Of a DNA stretch of 8,861 nt, positions 5,852 through 8,861 are shown in pieces (positions within the stretch are counted from its first letter, which is position 1; each line of letters opens with the position of its first letter). A program made the position numbers and the translations under genes. The notes under the pieces are model-generated. The model saw only the letters and a program-made list of their open reading frames with translations, was not told where the DNA came from and did no database searches. The stretch comes from Elusimicrobiota bacterium (GTDB lineage: Bacteria; Elusimicrobiota; Elusimicrobia; UBA1565; UBA9628), in assembly GCA_023249695.1 (NCBI GenBank), contig JAHFCD010000059.1:1-8861 (forward strand). The letters are read 5' to 3'.

Positions 5852-6943
5852 ATGAGCCGTTTAAGGTCCCTGGACGTCTTTCGAGGCCTGACGGTCGCGG
5901 CGATGGTGCTCGTCAACTCGCCCGGCAGCGACGACGTGTTCGCGCCGCTGCGGCACGCCGTGTGGAACGGCTGCACGCCGACGGACCTGATTTTTCCGGC
6001 GTTCCTGGTCATCATGGGCGCCTCCGCCGCCTTCGCCGCCGCCGCCCGCGAGGGGCGGGGCGACCCTCCCGCGAAGTCCGCCCGGCGGGCGCTTCTGCGC
6101 GCGGGCATGCTGATCGGCCTCGGCCTCCTGGAGAACGAGTTCATTTACCGGGGCACGGTCGGAGTCCGGTTTCCCGGAGTGCTGCAGCGCATCGCCCTAT
6201 GCTACCTCGGCGTCGAGGCCTTCCTGTTCCTGGGCCGCCCCAAAGCGGAGCCCGTCGCGGCCGCCGGCCTGCTCCTCGTCTATTGGCTTCTGCTCATGCG
6301 CGTCCCGGTGCCGGGGCTCGGGGCCGGAGTCCTGACTCCCGAGGGGAATCTGTCCTACTGGCTCGACCGACGCCTGTTCCCGGGGCATTTGATGAACGAC
6401 CGCTGGGGCGATCCCGAAGGACTCCTCGCCACCGTCCCCGCGCTGGCCACCTCGCTGCTCGGGCTCATCGCGGGACGCCTGTTGACGCGGGAAGGCTCCT
6501 CGGCGGCGCGCCGGCTCGCCGCGTGGGGGTTGGGGCTCGCCGCGCTCGGCGCGGCGTGGAGCGCGATGCTGCCGATGAACAAGCACCTCTGGACGAGCTC
6601 CTACGCCTTGTTCGCGGGCGGGCTCTCGCTCGCCGGGCTCGCCGCGTGCCTGCGGCTGGTCGAAGGCCGGGAAGCGAGCTGGGCCCGGCCGTTCGAGGCC
6701 CTCGGCCGCCGCGCGCTGCTCGTCTACCTCCTCGCCGGCTTCGTGTACGGCATACAGGAATCCGTCCCGATGGCCGTGCCGGGCACGGACGAGGGCGACC
6801 TCAAGCAGTGGCTGACCGCGCGACTGTTCCGGCCTTGGCTGACGGCCAAGGCCGCCTCGCTCGCGTACGCGGCCGTCTACACCTCCGCGATGGCGGCCGC
6901 CGCGCTACTCGTAGCGAAGCGCTTCGATCGGCGACAGCAATGA
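5852..6943 (+). CDS. HGSNAT/DUF5009 (NagX-like) family membrane acetyltransferase
   Basis: A 363-residue polytopic inner-membrane protein with roughly ten hydrophobic segments (about 7-22, 44-63, 80-97, 107-127, 133-150, 190-210, 222-240, 249-268, 284-301 and 332-356). It opens with RLRSLDVFRGLTVAAMVLVN (3-22). RHAVWNGCTPTDLIFPAFLV (34-53) matches the HGSNAT segment that carries the active-site histidine, here His35. GVLQRIALCYLG (109-120) and MNKHLWTSSYALFAGGLSL (242-260) are also typical. Human HGSNAT carries acetyl groups from cytosolic acetyl-CoA across a membrane to terminal glucosamine; bacterial relatives include NagX of N-acetylglucosamine-use clusters. Acetylation of an amino sugar or surface glycan is inferred; no GlcNAc genes are adjacent. 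The start is fixed by the promoter ending 5 nt upstream. It diverges from DUF1800 and overlaps the 3' end of the ABC transporter gene by 39 bp. Confidence 0.88.
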   Translation: MSRLRSLDVFRGLTVAAMVLVNSPGSDDVFAPLRHAVWNGCTPTDLIFPAFLVIMGASAAFAAAAREGRGDPPAKSARRALLRAGMLIGLGLLENEFIYRGTVGVRFPGVLQRIALCYLGVEAFLFLGRPKAEPVAAAGLLLVYWLLLMRVPVPGLGAGVLTPEGNLSYWLDRRLFPGHLMNDRWGDPEGLLATVPALATSLLGLIAGRLLTREGSSAARRLAAWGLGLAALGAAWSAMLPMNKHLWTSSYALFAGGLSLAGLAACLRLVEGREASWARPFEALGRRALLVYLLAGFVYGIQESVPMAVPGTDEGDLKQWLTARLFRPWLTAKAASLAYAAVYTSAMAAAALLVAKRFDRRQQ

Positions 6944-8861
6944 CGCCTTGCGCGCCGGCCAGAATCCGAAGACGATGCCGGTCCCGGCCGAGAAGACGAA
7001 GGCGAGCAGGACCGACTGCGGCGTGACGATCGCCGCCCAGCCCGCGAAGTAGGACATGCCGAACGCGATGCCCATGCCGAACGCGATGCCGAGGAGGCCT
7101 CCGCAGGTGGACATCGCGACCGCCTCGATGAGGAACTGGATGAGGACCGCGCGCCGCGTCGCGCCGATCGCCTTGCGCAGGCCGATCTCGCGCGTGCGCT
7201 CGGTGACGGACACGAGCATGATGTTCATGATGCCGATGCCGCCGACGATGAGCGAGATCGCCGCGACGATGCCGAGCAGCAAGGAAAAAATCTTCGAGGT
7301 GCCGGTCAGCGCGGCCTGGATCTCCGCCATGTTCCGCAGCGAGAAGTCGTCTTCCTTGTAGTCGGGCAGACGGTGGCGCTTGCGCATCAGCGCGCGCACG
7401 GCCTCGATCACGGCGTCCGTCTGCTCCGGACCGGTCGTCTCGATCGCGATCGTCCCGAGGAACTGCCGGCCCAGGACCTTCTTCATCGCGGTCTTCAGCG
7501 GGATCAGGATCTTGTCGTCCTGGTCCTGAAAGCCGCTCGAGCCCTTGCGCGGGAGCACGCCGATCACCTTGAACTTAATGTGCTCGACGTTGATCGAGCG
7601 GCCGAGCGGATCGGCGTCGCCGAAGAGGGCGGTCGCGACGGTCGGCCCCAGCAGGGCGACGCGCGCCATCTCGTCGTTCTCGGCGGAGGTGAAGAATCGG
7701 CCGTAGTAGGCCTGCGCGTTGCGCATGTCGGCATACTCCGGCTCCGCGCCGGTGAGGCTGGTGTTCGTGTTTTTGTCGGCGAAAACCGCCTGGACACTTC
7801 CCTGAACCTCGCCCGCGGCGCGCGCGATGCCGGGATGCGCGCGGCGAATCGCGACGACGTCGTCCATCGCGATGCGGCTGAAGGATCCCATCGCCGCGCG
7901 TGCGCCGCCGCCGCCGCCGCCGATGCCGCCGCCGCCGCCGCGCGGCGGCTGGGGGAACAGCATGACGAGGTTCGAGCCCAGGCTCGAGAGCTGGGTCTCG
8001 ACGGATTTCTGCGCGCCCTTGCCGATCGCCAGCATCGCGATCACCGCGGTCACGCCGATCAGGATGCCGAGCATCGAGAGGGCGCTGCGCAGCTTATTGG
8101 AACGGATCGCGCCCAGCGCCGAGCGCACGTGCTCGATGAACTCCTCCCAGCTCAGCTCGCGCGACGGCGGAACGGACACCAGGCTCTCCGCCCGAACCTC
8201 GCGGGCCGGGGCCGCCGCGGCCGCGCCGCGGCGCTGCGCGTTCATCTCATCGGAGACGATGACGCCGTCCTTGATCTTGATGATGCGCTTCGCGTGGGCG
8301 GCGATGTCCGGCTCATGCGTCACCATCACGAGCGTGATGCCGGAGTCGTTCATCGCGACGAGGCGTCCCAGGATCTCCTCGGCCTGGTCCGAGGCCAGGT
8401 TTCCGGTCGGCTCGTCGGCGAAGATCAGGCGGGGCTTGTTGACCAGGGCCCGCGCGATGGCGACTCGCTGCTGCTGGCCGCCGGAGAGCTGATTCGGGGC
8501 GTGATCGAGACGGTCCCCCAGGCCGATCTCGCGCAGCACCTCGGCCGCGCGCTCGTCGCGTCCCGGCTCGCCGGTGTAGAGCATCGGGAGGCCGACGTTA
8601 TCGAGGGCGCTGGTCCTCGCCAGCAGGTTGAACATCTGGAAGACGAACCCGATCGTGCGCGAGCGCAGGGCCGCGCCCTCGTCGTCCGACAAAGCCGACA
8701 CGTCCAAGCCGAGCAGCTTGTAGCTCCCCGCCGTCGGCCGGTCGAGCAGGCCGAGGATCTGGGTCAAGGTGGACTTGCCCGAGCCCGACGGCCCCATGAT
8801 CGCGACGAACTCGCCCGCGTCGATGCGGAGATCGATCCCCTTGAGCACGTCGAGCCGGCCG
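6905..8861 (-). CDS. MacB-type ABC transporter, fused ATPase-permease (5' end cut by window)
   Basis: ATPase and permease are fused in one chain, as in MacB, the inner-membrane part of MacA-MacB-TolC-type exporters. The frame is open to the right edge (GRLDVLKGIDL), so the start lies outside, probably some 15-25 codons upstream. Numbering from the Val codon at 8848: Walker A GPSGSGKST (19-27), Q-loop Gln71, signature LSGGQQQR (121-128), Walker B LIFADEP (141-147), H-loop His178. An Ala/Arg-rich linker (about 203-230) leads to membrane helix 1 (about 255-277), a periplasmic domain (to about 515) and three helices (about 518-545, 567-598, 605-632), with the coupling segment ERTREIGLRKAIGA (550-563). 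All ATPase residues are intact. Odd points are a Gly-rich run (304-316) and a doubled GIAFGM in helix 3. Partner adaptor genes would lie beyond the window; substrate unknown. A LolCDE-like role is less likely given the fusion. Confidence 0.93.
   Translation of the reverse strand, partial: GRLDVLKGIDLRIDAGEFVAIMGPSGSGKSTLTQILGLLDRPTAGSYKLLGLDVSALSDDEGAALRSRTIGFVFQMFNLLARTSALDNVGLPMLYTGEPGRDERAAEVLREIGLGDRLDHAPNQLSGGQQQRVAIARALVNKPRLIFADEPTGNLASDQAEEILGRLVAMNDSGITLVMVTHEPDIAAHAKRIIKIKDGVIVSDEMNAQRRGAAAAAPAREVRAESLVSVPPSRELSWEEFIEHVRSALGAIRSNKLRSALSMLGILIGVTAVIAMLAIGKGAQKSVETQLSSLGSNLVMLFPQPPRGGGGGIGGGGGGARAAMGSFSRIAMDDVVAIRRAHPGIARAAGEVQGSVQAVFADKNTNTSLTGAEPEYADMRNAQAYYGRFFTSAENDEMARVALLGPTVATALFGDADPLGRSINVEHIKFKVIGVLPRKGSSGFQDQDDKILIPLKTAMKKVLGRQFLGTIAIETTGPEQTDAVIEAVRALMRKRHRLPDYKEDDFSLRNMAEIQAALTGTSKIFSLLLGIVAAISLIVGGIGIMNIMLVSVTERTREIGLRKAIGATRRAVLIQFLIEAVAMSTCGGLLGIAFGMGIAFGMSYFAGWAAIVTPQSVLLAFVFSAGTGIVFGFWPARKASLLSPIEALRYE
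7055..7090. repeat. Perfect 18-bp tandem duplication inside the MacB-type gene
   Basis: Positions 7055-7072 and 7073-7090 are identical 18-mers (CATGCCGAACGCGATGCC). They are in frame and encode GIAFGM twice (residues 587-598 from the 8848 codon) in the third membrane helix of the permease. Exact identity of the codons as well as the residues points to a recent duplication or strong constraint. Confidence 0.93.
7904..7949. repeat. GCC trinucleotide repeat with terminal palindrome
   Basis: Six GCC units (7904-7921), one GAT, five GCC units (7925-7939), then GCG. On the minus strand this encodes five Gly, Ile and six Gly in the periplasmic domain of the ABC transporter. The final 16 bases (7934-7949, GCCGCCGCGCGGCGGC) are a perfect palindrome. 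Such a tract is prone to in-frame slippage, which would change loop length without breaking the frame. Confidence 0.85.

Noticed and set aside
4077..5855. A 592-codon open frame on the plus strand, antisense to DUF1800 and DUF1501
   Set aside because: It is the shadow of two well-supported genes in GC-rich DNA. The product is Arg/Ala/Gly-rich with no family motif, and there is no promoter or ribosome-binding site suited to it.
5635..7026. A 463-codon plus-strand frame overlapping the acetyltransferase gene in another frame
   Set aside because: Very Arg/Pro-rich out-of-frame shadow; the frame 5852-6943 has clear membrane segments and HGSNAT-type motifs.
8846..8848. GTG at 8848 as the true start of the ABC transporter
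   Set aside because: The frame stays open to the window edge, and the first ATPase strand before VLKGIDL, normally about 15-25 residues, would be missing.
1..8861. CRISPR array, tRNA/rRNA, insertion sequence or phage/defence cassette
   Set aside because: No spaced direct repeats, transposase or integrase motifs, or structural RNA signatures were seen on either strand; the window is filled by ordinary chromosomal coding genes.

Overview
The window is GC-rich (about two thirds G+C by eye) and almost entirely coding: eight protein genes, two of them cut by the window edges, with no stretch over 75 bases lacking a gene. No rRNA, tRNA, CRISPR array, insertion sequence or phage gene was found. Two GT9 (heptosyltransferase-type) glycosyltransferases, a Tat-signal protein and a MacB-type ABC transporter fit a Gram-negative, LPS-type envelope. 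The phylum cannot be read from the sequence. High-GC Elusimicrobiota or another deep Gram-negative lineage is only a low-confidence guess.

Layout, left to right: (1) the first 28 codons of a response regulator on the minus strand; (2) a crotonase-family gene on the minus strand; (3) diverging from it, a GT9 glycosyltransferase on the plus strand; (4) a second GT9 gene on the minus strand, overlapping (3) tail-to-tail by 14 bp; (5) a two-gene minus-strand operon of DUF1800 then DUF1501, the DUF1501 product carrying a twin-arginine signal; (6) diverging from it, a polytopic membrane protein of the HGSNAT/DUF5009/NagX acetyltransferase family on the plus strand; (7) a MacB-type fused ATPase-permease on the minus strand, overlapping (6) tail-to-tail by 39 bp and running off the right edge.

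The strongest cross-cutting signal is in how genes start. All six genes that appear to begin a transcript have a sigma70-like -10 hexamer ending only 5-6 nt before the start codon and no usable Shine-Dalgarno sequence. Transcription should therefore begin at or next to the start codon, giving leaderless mRNAs. The only clearly operon-internal gene, DUF1501, instead has a strong AAAGGAG ribosome-binding site. The genes are mostly envelope-related: sugar transfer, an exported DUF1800/DUF1501 pair, membrane acetyl transfer and export or lipoprotein-type transport. They lie in separate small transcription units, so a shared pathway is possible but not shown. No clearly new multi-gene system is evident. 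The most notable points are the leaderless promoter set, complementary losses of conserved acidic residues in the two GT9 enzymes, a crotonase lacking one canonical glutamate, and an exact 18-bp tandem duplication inside a MacB membrane helix.
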